Positions 18,944 through 27,652 of a DNA stretch of 64,000 bases are shown one piece after another. Below the pieces are notes generated by a model that was not told where the DNA came from, did not search any database, and saw nothing but the letters and a program-made list of their open reading frames with translations. The translations under genes were made by a program, and so were the position numbers. The stretch's first letter is position 1. Every line of letters starts with the position of its first letter. The DNA lies in contig NZ_CP023694.1 in NCBI RefSeq assembly GCF_008705135.1, positions 682,001-746,000 of the forward strand, given 5' to 3'. The DNA is from Streptomyces coeruleorubidus (GTDB taxonomy: Bacteria; Actinomycetota; Actinomycetes; Streptomycetales; Streptomycetaceae).

Positions 18944-19606
18944 TCATTTCCCGTGGGCGGTCTGCTCGACCGCGCGCACGATCTTCACGTAACAGCCGCA
19001 GCGGCAGATGTTGCCGCTCATCCACTCCCGGATCTCGTCCGCCGATCCGGTGTGGCCTTCCTGGATGCAGCCGACACCGGACATGATCTGCCCCGGCGTG
19101 CAGTAGCCGCACTGGAAGGCGTCCTCGTCGATGAACGCCTGCTGCAAAGGGTGCAGTTCGCCGTCCTCGCCCCCGGGAGCAAGCCCTTCGATGGTGGCGA
19201 TCTGGGCGCCCTCCAGACGGATCGCGAGCGTCAGGCAGGAGTTGACGCGGCGTCCGTCGACGAGCACCGTGCACGCGCCGCAGGCACCGGCGTTGCAGCC
19301 CTTCTTGGAGCCGGGCAGGTCCAGGTGCTCGCGCAGCAGGTCCAGTAGCGAGGTCCGGTTGTCCACCGTGACGGTGTGACGCTTCCCGTTGACCGTCAGC
19401 GAGACACGGCTGCTCGGCGGCGCCTTGGCGGCAGCCCCCGTCTCGACGGCAAGTGCAGCCGGACCCGTCATCAGGCCGCCGGCCACGACGGCCCCACCGA
19501 CCGCGGTGGTCGTCGCGATGAACGTGCGCCGGGAGGGCACGTTGGCGGGCTCGGCAGAGGGCTCGGTGGGGGGAGAAACAGCTGACTCGGTGAGTTCAGT
19601 GGACAT
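18944..19606 (-). CDS. paoA: [2Fe-2S] subunit with Tat signal, operon 1 (PaoA-like)
   Basis: The 220-residue subunit begins with ~24 polar residues, then SRRTFIA (Arg26-Arg27) and a hydrophobic stretch to ~53, a twin-arginine signal. The first [2Fe-2S] site is CNAGACGAC with Cys104, 109, 112 and 124; the second is QCGYC and ICRCGC (Cys166, 169, 201, 203). A Tat signal on the small subunit is the known export arrangement of the E. coli periplasmic aldehyde oxidoreductase, so this enzyme probably works outside the membrane. ATG 19606 is preferred, although its ribosome binding site is weak; an in-frame ATG at 19648 is possible. A GGGTA half-site lies ~210 bases upstream. Confidence 0.9.
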   Translation of the reverse strand: MSTELTESAVSPPTEPSAEPANVPSRRTFIATTTAVGGAVVAGGLMTGPAALAVETGAAAKAPPSSRVSLTVNGKRHTVTVDNRTSLLDLLREHLDLPGSKKGCNAGACGACTVLVDGRRVNSCLTLAIRLEGAQIATIEGLAPGGEDGELHPLQQAFIDEDAFQCGYCTPGQIMSGVGCIQEGHTGSADEIREWMSGNICRCGCYVKIVRAVEQTAHGK

Positions 19607-20749
19607 GCGTACGCTTTCGGATCGGCGGAAGGTCGATGGCCTGTTCATCGGCGTGCCCAGGGGCAGAATCCGCGTCGTCGTTATCGCCGGTGTGCTCCGG
19701 CCGTGTTTGTGAGTTGCGATGCGGGACTCGGCACAGGGCAGAGGGGAATTCGTCCAGCTCGCTCAGAGCGTAGCTGGCCATGACCGTCAGCTTGCCATCA
19801 GTTGGCAGTCGCGTGGGGGGTAGAGTTTTCTGTCTGGATGTCTGACGCCCAGGATGGAAAACTCCATCTTCTGCGCACACACACGACGGTGAAAATGTCG
19901 GAAGTAAGGTCAGCGTAGGGCCGTGTCAGCGGAAGGTCCCCGCCGAACAGGCCGGGTTCGTTTGCCGAATTCTCCACTATGTGTGCGTGGCTCAGCTCAA
20001 TTCTGCTGCGCTGTGCTGCTCTGCTCTTCGCGCGCCGTTGAGCGTCATTCTTGAGTCTGCCCACCGCATTCCAGCCCGCCGCATTCGAGGGGCATGGGGC
20101 GGGAGACTCCAGTAGACCGTCCGCACGTCACCGAGCGGTGACCTGACCAGGGCGGGAGCACCGCCGTACAGCCGGGTAACCATGTTGCGCATGATCAGCT
20201 CTCGATATCCGCTGGTACCCGTCGCACCCAGCCACCCCGGCGAGGCGGCCATGCGACACCGCCATGCCGACGGGGCAAGCTCGGCATGATCGGATCAACG
20301 ACGCAATCCTGGGTTGCATCAACCACGATGCCGTAAACGCGAACTGAGCAATCGGGTAGAGCCCGCCAACCTGATGTACGTTGGCCCCTAAGCTGCTGCG
20401 GGGCTGTACCCCACTCGAACCGTGGAGTTCGCGGAATGCGGGCCGGCGTCGGCGTCCCCGATCTGTGACCGTGTTGAAAACGTCTAGTGTGTTCGAGGCG
20501 GTCAGGAAGTGCTGATTGCTGACCGGCTGTTCGAGGCAGCCGCGGCACTCCAGGAGGTGCTGCAGCGCGGCGCCTTCGAGCCGGAGGTAGTAGTGCGGGA
20601 TGCCCGTGCCCTCGCGGGTGTTGCAGCTGCCGCAGAGCGGCCCTTCTCCGAACTACCGGGGCGTCCCGTGATCCGGCGACGGGACGATCAGTCCCGAGAG
20701 GAAGGGCCGGAGAACGGCTGCGAACGGCGCGGGTGTTAGTTTCCTGCCC
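19607..20749. other. Intergenic/decayed stretch at the island boundary
   Basis: About 1.1 kb between the Mo-enzyme operon and the methyltransferase. Open frames such as 20509-20739 (plus) are short and match nothing I recognise. Base composition is patchier and lower in GC than nearby genes. The leader of the Mo operon with its half-operator is at the left end. The rest may be degraded genes left by insertion of the mobile region to the right. Confidence 0.5.
19818..19835. promoter_or_regulatory. GGGTA-N8 half-site upstream of Mo-enzyme operon 1
   Basis: On the minus strand the sequence GAAAACTCTACCCCCCAC closely matches sites B and C (AAAACTCTACCCCCCAC at B), but the partner half is AGACA instead of GGGTA. 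On the plus strand this is GGGTA at 19818-19822 with the eight-base spacer ending at 19830. It lies ~212 bases before the paoA-like start. The downstream match is long enough to suggest a common ancestor. Confidence 0.45.
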
Positions 20750-21379
20750 GTGTTAAAACACCAGGATGAGACCAGGGCGGCCTACGACGGGGTCGTCGAG
20801 CTCTATGCGTCGATGTTCACTAGTCGGTTGGAGACGCAGCCGTTCGCGCGGAACATGATCGGCACCTTCGCCGAGCTCGTGCGCGATTCGGGGAACCTGC
20901 GGGTAGCCGACGTCGGGTGCGGACCCGGTCATCTGACAGCCATGCTGCACGACTTGGGGCTGGACGCCTTCGGGCTCGACCTCTCCCCGGCCATGGTCGA
21001 CCACGCTCGGCGGGCCGAGCCGGCGCTGCGATTCGACGAAGCGCGCATGGAGGCCTTGCCGGTCGAGGACGGCGCGCTCGGCGGGGTGCTGGCCCACTAC
21101 TCGATGATCCATACCCCACCTGGAGAATTGCCCGCACTGCTCGCTGAGCAGGTGCGTGTCCTGGCACCAGGGGGTCTGCTCCTGGTGTCCTTCTTCGGGA
21201 CGGAGGGGCCGGAACCGGTCCGCTTCGACCACAAGGTGGCGCCCGCTTATAGCTGGCCGGCGGAGCAGTTTGCCGAGTTGCTGGCCGGTGCCGGCCTTGT
21301 CACGGTGGCTCGGTTGCTCCACGACCCAGCGTCCGAGCGTGGCTTCCTCGACACCCACTTTCTGGCCCGCCGCCCGTAG
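20750..21379 (+). CDS. Class I SAM-dependent methyltransferase
   Basis: The 209-residue protein has methyltransferase motif I VADVGCGPGHLTAML (residues ~51-65), post-I FGLDLSPAMVDHAR, motif II DGALGGVLAHYSMIHTPP and motif III VLAPGGLLLVSFFG. It is a small-molecule type (UbiE/Methyltransf_11 fold). The GTG start gives the family-like MLKHQDETRAAYDGVVELYA, but there is no clear ribosome binding site and the preceding AT-rich segment may allow leaderless translation. It is followed by the recombinase genes on the other strand. The substrate is unknown. Confidence 0.85.
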   Translation: MLKHQDETRAAYDGVVELYASMFTSRLETQPFARNMIGTFAELVRDSGNLRVADVGCGPGHLTAMLHDLGLDAFGLDLSPAMVDHARRAEPALRFDEARMEALPVEDGALGGVLAHYSMIHTPPGELPALLAEQVRVLAPGGLLLVSFFGTEGPEPVRFDHKVAPAYSWPAEQFAELLAGAGLVTVARLLHDPASERGFLDTHFLARRP

Positions 21380-21498
21380 AGCGTGCCCGTGGCCTGGGTC
21401 GGGGTGGTGTAGATCATCCGCGTGGATGAAGCTCGTCCGCGCCGCCGCGTTCTGTGCCGACGTCCACTGAGCATCGCCAGAGGTGACGACCGTCCTGG

Positions 21499-23973
21499 TC
21501 ACGAAGGCTCCGGCGGTGTGGCCACGGTAGTGGTGTGAGCAACGATCTCCCGGAAGGTGGGAATTCCCAGGTCAACGGACTCCTGCTGCTGGGAGATCTG
21601 TACGTCGAGCTGGCTGAGTTTCTCCTCGGCGCCAGCCAGGCTGATCTGGAGACCTTCGACCTCGCCGAGCCAGCCTTCCGTCTCGGCTTCGGTGACTCGG
21701 GCGATCAAGTTGTCGCGGATCTCGGCAAGCCGTGCCCGTTGGGCCGGGTCAGGTCGGAGGAGTGAGCATCTGATACAAGCGTGTTCATGAATGCATGGGG
21801 TCCCGAAGGCGCGTGCGCAGGTACCGATGGACACCTTCCGTTTCTCGAAGTGGGCGAGGAAGGCGTCCCACTCCTCGTTCGTCGGGGTCCGGTATTCCTC
21901 GCTGGGACGAAGTGATCGACGGCGGGCGATGAACGCGCGGTGGGCTTCGATGGCGTCCGCCGGGTAGATGGCGTTGTAGCCCATCGTGGTGTTGATGTCG
22001 GAGTGACCTGCGAGGACCTGCGCGATGTGGGGCGGCAGGCCGCTGCGGATTGCGTCGGTGATGAAGATTCTTCGGAAGTCGTGCGGAGCGAAGTCGAGGG
22101 GCTGGCCCGCGGAGTCGGTGAGCCCGGTCCGTTTCAGGACCTCGTTGAGACCGTCGCGGATCATTTGTCGGGACACTGGCGTGCGCTGGCCTCCGTATGT
22201 CCACTGGAACAGCAGCGGCATCGGCGGGTTCCAGATCTTCTCCGCGACGTCGTAGTTGGGCAGCATCGGGATCGCGCCTGTTCGAGGGTCACGGACGCGG
22301 GCGATGATCGTGCTGAGGACGTCGGCCAATTCTGGGCTGACGAGGAGAAGCCGTTCTTCGTCTGTTTTCGAGGGAGCGACCTGGAGCAGAGGCACTATGT
22401 CACCGCTGGTGGGCAGCTTGTACTGGATCAAGGCGTGATGGCTGGCCTCCAGCATCTCCTCGATCCGGACGCCGGTGTGCTGCAGGAATTCGATCGTGGC
22501 CCAGGCCCAGAAGGCCCGTTCCTCGAGCAGTCCCAGATGGATGCGTCGGCCGGACTCGTCGTAGGCCCGGAACGGAGTCGACGAGTCCTTCTTCTGGCGC
22601 GTGTAGGTTCTGCCTCTGAACGTGAACTGGCCGCCGAGTGGGGCGGCCTGCAGGGCGTCCATCCCCTCACGAGCCTCTGTCCAGTTCGCCTTAGCGGCGC
22701 GGACGACGGTGGACAGCGCGGGCAGTCGTTCGCGGGTGCGCTGGTCCATCTTGGCCTTGCGGCGTTTCTCGTGCTTGGAGGTACTGGCGTCGGCGGCGCT
22801 GACCGGGCAGGGAGCAACCCACGGGCCCCAGCGTTCTGGTTCCTCGACGGCCCAGTGGGCCAGGTCGAGGTAGAGGGCTCGAACTCCGATCATGAGGTTG
22901 CCGTAGTTGGCCCGCTCCGTCACCGCCTCATGGACTGTGCCATCCGGCAGCCGGCGGCGTGTGACCTTCGTCCGGCTGACCTGCTTCCATGCGCTCACGA
23001 CTTCAGGCGGCAGCCGGAGTGTGTCGATGCCGGGCTGGATGCGCTCAATCTGCAGCCAGAAGTTCCTCACAAGCGTCCGGGACACGTCCTCCAAGGACGT
23101 GTAGTCCATGGTGGGCTGGCGTTCCTTGAGGTACTCGACCAGCAGATCCCGGATGGGCTTGGACTGCGGGCGGTAGCGGTCGACGAGTTGCTCGACCGTG
23201 ACCTGGCCGGACGTTCGGTGCAGAAGCCTCAGTGACACGGGCGCGTCGGGTGGCAGGTGACCCAGGTCCTTCAGCCAGGAGTAGAACAGGCTTTGCCCGC
23301 CCGATGTGGCCCGCTGAGCTCGATGCGCTTCCATGTACTCAATGGCGTCCCCGACATTGATGTCGGCCAGCCCCCCGCCCTTGGCGATGACCAGCTTGAC
23401 CAGAACGTTCTTGGCGAGGATGCCGAGGTGGGAGGACCACGATTCTGGGCCCACCAGCTCCTGAAGGCGGGCAAATCCCTCAGGGTCACGGTACTGGCAG
23501 ATGATGGCACGGAGGTTGGTCGAGGTCCGGGTGAGCTGCCAGTGGAGCGACGGCCGGAGCACATCGGCGCAGACCAGGGCGAACAGGCCCGTGTTCAGAA
23601 TGCCGTTCGCATTCGCCGCGTCGTAGCCGACCCAGCTGGCGTTGAGCTTGTTCCACTGTGCCCCGGTCGCGTTTGCAGCGGGGCTCGCGTTCCACCGTTG
23701 TTGCCAGGTGGAGCCCGGCTGGTCCAGGAGCCAGCGGAGAATGAGCGTTGCGCCTCGCCGCCGGTAGAAATGGGTGGACTCGCTCGCGGCCCGAAGCGGA
23801 GGCCGGTTCAGCTGAGCCACGACCTCCTCGTAGGACTGGCCGGTGGCAGGCCAAGCGTCCTCGTAGGGCCGCGGCGGGAAACGCTTCTTGGCTGCCCGGA
23901 GAGCCTCGCCGGCGAGTGGCTGTGCATCTCGGATGACGGCCGGAGCGCGCAAGGTCTCTGTGCTCGTCACCAT
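21499..23973 (-). CDS. Large tyrosine recombinase (tandem pair, second gene)
   Basis: The protein has 824 residues, much longer than the usual ~400 for phage-type integrases. The catalytic domain is at ~480-680: TGVRIEEMLEA (first Arg), PHDFRRIFITDA (HxxR), AGHSDINTTMGYNAIYP (His and Tyr). After it comes a C-terminal part with four cysteines and two histidines (GTCARAFGTPCIHEHACIRC), probably a zinc-binding site, and a coiled-coil-like end. The N-terminal ~450 residues hold the arm and core-binding parts plus unrecognised sequence. The start overlaps the end of the upstream recombinase by 7 bases, so the two are translated together. No att site or tRNA gene is seen nearby. Confidence 0.88.
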   Translation of the reverse strand: MVTSTETLRAPAVIRDAQPLAGEALRAAKKRFPPRPYEDAWPATGQSYEEVVAQLNRPPLRAASESTHFYRRRGATLILRWLLDQPGSTWQQRWNASPAANATGAQWNKLNASWVGYDAANANGILNTGLFALVCADVLRPSLHWQLTRTSTNLRAIICQYRDPEGFARLQELVGPESWSSHLGILAKNVLVKLVIAKGGGLADINVGDAIEYMEAHRAQRATSGGQSLFYSWLKDLGHLPPDAPVSLRLLHRTSGQVTVEQLVDRYRPQSKPIRDLLVEYLKERQPTMDYTSLEDVSRTLVRNFWLQIERIQPGIDTLRLPPEVVSAWKQVSRTKVTRRRLPDGTVHEAVTERANYGNLMIGVRALYLDLAHWAVEEPERWGPWVAPCPVSAADASTSKHEKRRKAKMDQRTRERLPALSTVVRAAKANWTEAREGMDALQAAPLGGQFTFRGRTYTRQKKDSSTPFRAYDESGRRIHLGLLEERAFWAWATIEFLQHTGVRIEEMLEASHHALIQYKLPTSGDIVPLLQVAPSKTDEERLLLVSPELADVLSTIIARVRDPRTGAIPMLPNYDVAEKIWNPPMPLLFQWTYGGQRTPVSRQMIRDGLNEVLKRTGLTDSAGQPLDFAPHDFRRIFITDAIRSGLPPHIAQVLAGHSDINTTMGYNAIYPADAIEAHRAFIARRRSLRPSEEYRTPTNEEWDAFLAHFEKRKVSIGTCARAFGTPCIHEHACIRCSLLRPDPAQRARLAEIRDNLIARVTEAETEGWLGEVEGLQISLAGAEEKLSQLDVQISQQQESVDLGIPTFREIVAHTTTVATPPEPS

Positions 23974-25256
23974 GAGTTCCCGAAGAGAGTCTTCAACGAG
24001 TCGGGGTTGTAGCCGGGGGCCGGTGGCGCGGGCGGCCGGTCACGCTGCTCTGCCCGGCGTGCATGATGGGCGCGGACACGTTCGATCACTTCGTCTTGGC
24101 TGGCCGGAAGGTAGAGCTGTGTGGTCGTCAGATGGGCGTGACCGAGGACCCATTGGACGTCGGTCAGGGGCATGTTGGGGTCGCGGGCGAGTCGGTAGGA
24201 CGCGGTGTGGCGTAGATCGTGGAGCGTCCAGTTCGCCCCGAGGAGATCGTTGGCGCGGTTGAACATCGCCCGCGCCGCGTCGTAGTTCAGCGGGCGCCAG
24301 GGACGCCTCAGGGTCCACCACAACGGCAGGTTCTTGCCCCGCGGGATGCCATCTCGCCGTGTTTCCTCCTGGTAGAGGCGCAGCCAGACGAAGGCGTCGG
24401 TTGAGCAAGGAAGCTGCTGGTAGGCGCGGGTTCCCTTTCGGATCACGCCGACCAACTGCTGACCGGGTAGCGCATCGCGCTGCCGGCTGGTGAGCAGTTC
24501 TTCTGCGCGGGCCCCGTTGGAAACCCAGAAAGCCAGTAGAGCGCGATCTCGATTGTGCCGGAGGGCGGCGAACAGCGCGTTGAACATCTCGTCCGGAATA
24601 CGCCGGGGCGCACGTTTCGGGATGGTCGGCCGGTAGCGGCCTGTCGGCTCTTGGGCAAAGGGCCGGTCAGGCGTGTGGTGGGCGTTCGCGCGGCTGTTGC
24701 GACGCGAGCGATCGAGCGGAAACGGGTTGATGATTGGCCCGGTGCCCTCGTCCTGGTGGAAGTCGTAGAACGTGCGGAGCACGGTTTCGCAGTGCGCGCG
24801 CGTCCTCGCGGCGTACTGCGGGCCGGGTGAGACCTTGCCCGTGGTGGCGTTCGGCGTACCGGGGATCTTCTTGCGCGTCGTCCGCGGCTTCGGCACCGTT
24901 TTCTCGGAGTAGCCTGCCTTCCGGTGTCGCCAGTGCAGGCGCTGGGGCTTGTTCGCGATCTGCATCCACCGGATGAAGTCCCGTGCATCAGTACGCGTTG
25001 CCCGGTTCCACTCGATGTTGAGAGCCCACAGAAACCGCCACCAGCGCAGCAGGTCCATGCCGTATGAGCGGACCGTGGAGGCAGGTTTGTCCTCTGCCTG
25101 CAGCTCGGCGAAGAAGACCCGGACGGGGTCGACAACAACGCCATCCTGGTCGAGCAACTGGTACGGCGCCCACTGATCACCGGTCTCCTGCAGTCTGCCC
25201 AACTCGGGCAGGACGAACGCTGCCAAGTCCCGCTCGGGGACATCGCCTTGAAGCAT
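23967..25256 (-). CDS. Tyrosine recombinase (tandem pair, first gene)
   Basis: The 429-residue protein is a site-specific recombinase of the phage integrase family. The N-terminal SAM-like core-binding domain contains STVRSYGMDLLRWWRFLW. Catalytic residues appear in order: Arg in SNGARAEELL, HxxR in LHDLRHTASYRLA, His in LGHAHLTTTQLYL with the nucleophilic Tyr at its end. It is the promoter-proximal member of a two-gene unit whose partner overlaps it by 7 bases. Paired or triple recombinase genes occur in elements that need both proteins for integration. The absence of other transfer or phage genes suggests that only the integration module is left or that the element is minimal. Confidence 0.9.
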   Translation of the reverse strand: MLQGDVPERDLAAFVLPELGRLQETGDQWAPYQLLDQDGVVVDPVRVFFAELQAEDKPASTVRSYGMDLLRWWRFLWALNIEWNRATRTDARDFIRWMQIANKPQRLHWRHRKAGYSEKTVPKPRTTRKKIPGTPNATTGKVSPGPQYAARTRAHCETVLRTFYDFHQDEGTGPIINPFPLDRSRRNSRANAHHTPDRPFAQEPTGRYRPTIPKRAPRRIPDEMFNALFAALRHNRDRALLAFWVSNGARAEELLTSRQRDALPGQQLVGVIRKGTRAYQQLPCSTDAFVWLRLYQEETRRDGIPRGKNLPLWWTLRRPWRPLNYDAARAMFNRANDLLGANWTLHDLRHTASYRLARDPNMPLTDVQWVLGHAHLTTTQLYLPASQDEVIERVRAHHARRAEQRDRPPAPPAPGYNPDSLKTLFGNSW

Positions 25257-25334
25257 CCTGAGAAGCTAGTGGAGAAGCCGTCTGACCTGCAAGAACTCAC
25301 GAGTTAGTTCGGTTAACGGGCCTCGGACATAGCC

Positions 25335-25505
25335 GTGCTCGTGGCAGTGATCCCACCCCGCCGCGGGGCTTTCCTTGCGGTCAGCAACTGGACGAAGGAC
25401 GTCACGGCGGCCGAGGTGACCGAGCTTGTGCAGGCCTTCGTCGACAAGGCACTCGCCGCGCAGGAAGGCCGGCCATCTCCCGGCGATGCCATCAGCGCGG
25501 GGTGA
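25335..25505 (+). CDS. Short unrecognised frame, possibly a gene fragment
   Basis: A 56-residue frame with several possible GTG starts (25335, 25341, 25347) encodes VIPPRRGAFLAVSNWTKDVT then AAEVTELVQAFVDKALAA. The codon use is coding-like and the end forms an amphipathic helix. I recognise no family. It may be the C-terminus of a protein whose start was lost when the recombinase module arrived. It lies in the 405-base stretch 25257-25661, which otherwise shows only the hairpin at 25579. Confidence 0.3.
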   Translation: MLVAVIPPRRGAFLAVSNWTKDVTAAEVTELVQAFVDKALAAQEGRPSPGDAISAG

Positions 25506-25578
25506 CCGGCACGCGGCGACGTCGTTGAGCGCGGCATCGCGTGCATGAACATCCGACCCCTGCGGATACGCGAGCGAT

Positions 25579-25606
25579 CCCCGGACCGGACGAAGCTGGT
25601 CCGGGG
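25579..25606. terminator. GC-rich hairpin
   Basis: CCCCGGACC (25579-25587) pairs perfectly with GGTCCGGGG (25598-25606) around a 10-base loop. There is no T run, as is usual for actinobacterial terminators. It lies downstream of the short frame ending at 25505, for which it could be the terminator. Confidence 0.45.
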
Positions 25607-25661
25607 TCCGAGGTCTATTCGAGTTTGCGAAGCAGACACATGTCGGCGTCCTCATCGCTAG

Positions 25662-25983
25662 GCTCACGCCGGAAACCGCGTACTTCGTGATGGCACGGTA
25701 GGCGTGCGCACTGAACGAGTCATCGTGCAGGCCAAGCACTGGCTCAGCAGGTCAGTGAACGCTGCCGCGGTGAGCGAGACGGCCACTGCGGGGAAGCTGT
25801 GGGCGCCGCCCCTGGTGCACGGCATCGTGATCGCCACCAGCGGCCGGTTCACCGCCGACGCGGTCACCTGGGCAGAACGCCACAATGCTGAAGGCGTCGC
25901 TCCCCACATCGACTTGTGGCCGGAAAGCCGGCTCGAAACCCTCCTCGCTCAAAGGCCTCACATCGCCGCGGCCCACGGTCTTA
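25662..25983 (+). pseudogene. 3' fragment of an Mrr-like restriction endonuclease
   Basis: The frame reads ERVIVQAKHW then VHGIVIATSGRFTADAVTWA, PHIDLWPESRLETLLAQRPH and AAAHGLR. This is the second half of an Mrr_cat-type nuclease: QAKHW carries the Q-x-K part of the active site, and the usual protein ends at GLR. The preceding acidic motif (normally G-x-D-G-G) is absent, and a stop codon stands at 25659, so the enzyme is truncated at the 5' side. The IS5 element begins directly after GLR. Such nucleases belong to modification-dependent or phage-defence systems; this copy cannot be active. Confidence 0.6.
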
Positions 25984-26858
25984 GAGGGCGTCTCACGTGG
26001 CAAGTTTCGCGAGTTTCTTGCAGCAGGTCAGGGCAGCGGCCAGGCCGAGGAAGGCAAGGAAGCGCGAGCCCTTTCGTTCGCATCGGATAGTCAGGCGGCG
26101 GTAGCCGAAGAGCCAAGCGATCGACCGCTCGATCTTCCAGCGGTGCCGACCAAGGCGTTCGCCAGACTCGATGCCTGGTCGCGCGATGCGCGCGACGAGC
26201 CCACGCTCGCGCAGCCAGCTGAGGTGTTCGGCGGAGAAGTACGCCTTGTCCGCACGGAGTTTGACGGGCCGGCGCCGCCGTGGTCCCCGGCGGGACCGGA
26301 CGGCGGGGATGCCGAGGATGAGCGGCTTGAGGGCGAGACTGTCGTGCATGTTCGCACGTGACACGGCGACGGCGAGGGGGATGCCCTGGGCATCGGACAG
26401 CACGTGCAGCTTGCTGCCCTTCTTGCCGCGATCGACCGGGTTCGGCCCCGTCAGCGATCCCCCCTTTTTGGCGCGAACGGAGGCCGCGTCGACGATCGCC
26501 GAGGTCCAGTCCACCTCGCCCCGGACCCCGAGTTCGTCCAGCACCGCCCGATGCAGCCGACGCCACAGGCCGACCTCGGTCCATACCGTGAAGCGGCGAT
26601 GCGCGGTGGCGGAGAACGTGCCGAACGTCGGCGGCAGATGCCGCCAGGCACAGCCGCTGGTGAGCATGTACACCACTGCGGTGAACACGGCCTGCTCGTC
26701 ACGCGGAGCGGTCCCGCCACCTTGCGGTCGAGCCGCGAACGACGGCAGTAACGGGGCGACCAACTCCCAGAGTTCATCAGGAACCAGACGCTTCGACAGA
26801 TCAGCACTCACGGCTGGCATCATGCCGCTCGAACATCAAGTTACGTGGGACGGCCTTC
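25984..26858 (-). mobile_element. IS5-family insertion sequence
   Basis: An ~875-bp element with one transposase gene. The left end starts GAGGGCGTCTCACGT (core GTCTCACGT at 25990-25998). The right end has the inverted core ACGTGGGAC at 26843-26851. A TA dinucleotide flanks both ends (25982-25983 and 26859-26860), consistent with a short target duplication. The left end abuts the end of the nuclease fragment and the right end abuts the stop codon of the DinB-family gene, so insertion appears to be between convergent genes. The ends are imperfect, so exact borders are uncertain by a base or two. Confidence 0.75.
25993..26823 (-). CDS. IS5-family DDE transposase
   Basis: The 276-residue protein is full length for the IS427-like part of the family. 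The N-terminal DUF4096-type domain includes LVPDELWELVAPLLP and YMLTSGCAWRHLPPTFG. The DDE residues are visible: Asp in SAIVDAASVRAKKGG, Asp in LRADKAYFS and Glu in RWKIERSIAWLFGYRRL. The C-terminal codons run into the terminal repeat (KKLAKLAT, stop at 25993). No frameshift is seen, so the element could still be active. Confidence 0.93.
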   Translation of the reverse strand: MMPAVSADLSKRLVPDELWELVAPLLPSFAARPQGGGTAPRDEQAVFTAVVYMLTSGCAWRHLPPTFGTFSATAHRRFTVWTEVGLWRRLHRAVLDELGVRGEVDWTSAIVDAASVRAKKGGSLTGPNPVDRGKKGSKLHVLSDAQGIPLAVAVSRANMHDSLALKPLILGIPAVRSRRGPRRRRPVKLRADKAYFSAEHLSWLRERGLVARIARPGIESGERLGRHRWKIERSIAWLFGYRRLTIRCERKGSRFLAFLGLAAALTCCKKLAKLAT

Positions 26859-27442
26859 TATGCCTTGACTGATGCGGCCGATCTGGCGGCCTGCTCGATC
26901 TTCGCGCAGTAGGCGGTGCGGGCGTCCTCATCGATCTGTATCTCGTGTTCGGGGCGCATCCCGGTTCGGCCGTCGACGCCTTCGCGCAGGATGTCGGCGT
27001 GCCCGGCATGCCGGTTGGTCTCGCCGAGGACGTGGACCAGGATGGCGAACAGGTTCGTGTCGGCATAAGGCTCCGGCCACCACGGCACGTGGCCGGGGGC
27101 ATCGAGGGCAAGCTCGTCGATCGTCGCGTCTGAGTGTTCCCACGTGCGCCGGTAGGACTCGATGATCTGATCGCGCGCCTCGTCCTCAGCCGCCCACAGA
27201 TCGCTGCCGTCGTGGTCCTGCCACCGGGGCAGCGGTTCCGGGGACGGCCGGTCGAAGACCTCGCCGAAGTACCTGGCCTCGACGCTGGCCACGTGTTTGA
27301 CCAGGCCGAGGAGGTTGGTCCCGGTCACTGTCAAAGGTCGGCGGGCGTCGTACTCGGACAGGCCGTCGAGTTTCCAGAGCAGCGCCTTGCGGTCCCGCCG
27401 CAGTCTCCCGTGCAGGCTGTTCTTCGCGAATTCATCGATCAT
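26858..27442 (-). CDS. DinB/DUF664-family protein
   Basis: The 194-residue protein folds as a four-helix DinB bundle. Conserved positions include LLGLVKHVASVEARYFGEVF (first His), FAILVHVLGETNRHAGHADI with the two later histidines expected to bind metal, and a final REGVDG. Many actinobacterial members are thiol-dependent transferases using mycothiol or bacillithiol, so a detoxification role is reasonable. The start at 27442 (MIDEFAKN) is chosen; 27448 is possible. The gene lies between the IS5 element, whose right end touches its stop codon, and an inverted IS end at 27530-27583, so it may be IS cargo. Confidence 0.85.
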   Translation of the reverse strand: MIDEFAKNSLHGRLRRDRKALLWKLDGLSEYDARRPLTVTGTNLLGLVKHVASVEARYFGEVFDRPSPEPLPRWQDHDGSDLWAAEDEARDQIIESYRRTWEHSDATIDELALDAPGHVPWWPEPYADTNLFAILVHVLGETNRHAGHADILREGVDGRTGMRPEHEIQIDEDARTAYCAKIEQAARSAASVKA

Positions 27443-27529
27443 GCGCATGAGCCTGCCATGGGCTACTCGTGGCCTCAAGATCCCGTACGTGGACCGCAAC
27501 GACCGGCAGAGCCGAAGCCTGGCCATGGC

Positions 27530-27583
27530 CACCGCCCTGAGCTACTCAAGAAGCTCGCGGAACTTGCCACGTGAGACAACCTC
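27530..27583 (+). repeat. Inverted copy of the IS5 transposase 3' end and terminal repeat
   Basis: The plus strand here ends AAGAAGCTCGCGGAACTTGC then CACGTGAGAC. This closely matches the minus-strand end of the transposase at 25984-26040 (AAGAAACTCGCGAAACTTGC, then the same CACGTGAGAC); both encode KKLA-LAT. About 50 bases are shared, longer than a terminal repeat alone, so this is the remnant of a second, oppositely oriented element. TTA flanks both the outer left end (25981-25983) and this end (27584-27586). Confidence 0.65.
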
Positions 27584-27652
27584 TTAGGTAGAAATTCCTG
27601 CACTACGGATTGCGAGATTCTGCGCCGCCACTACGTGGAACTGCGTTCCGTT

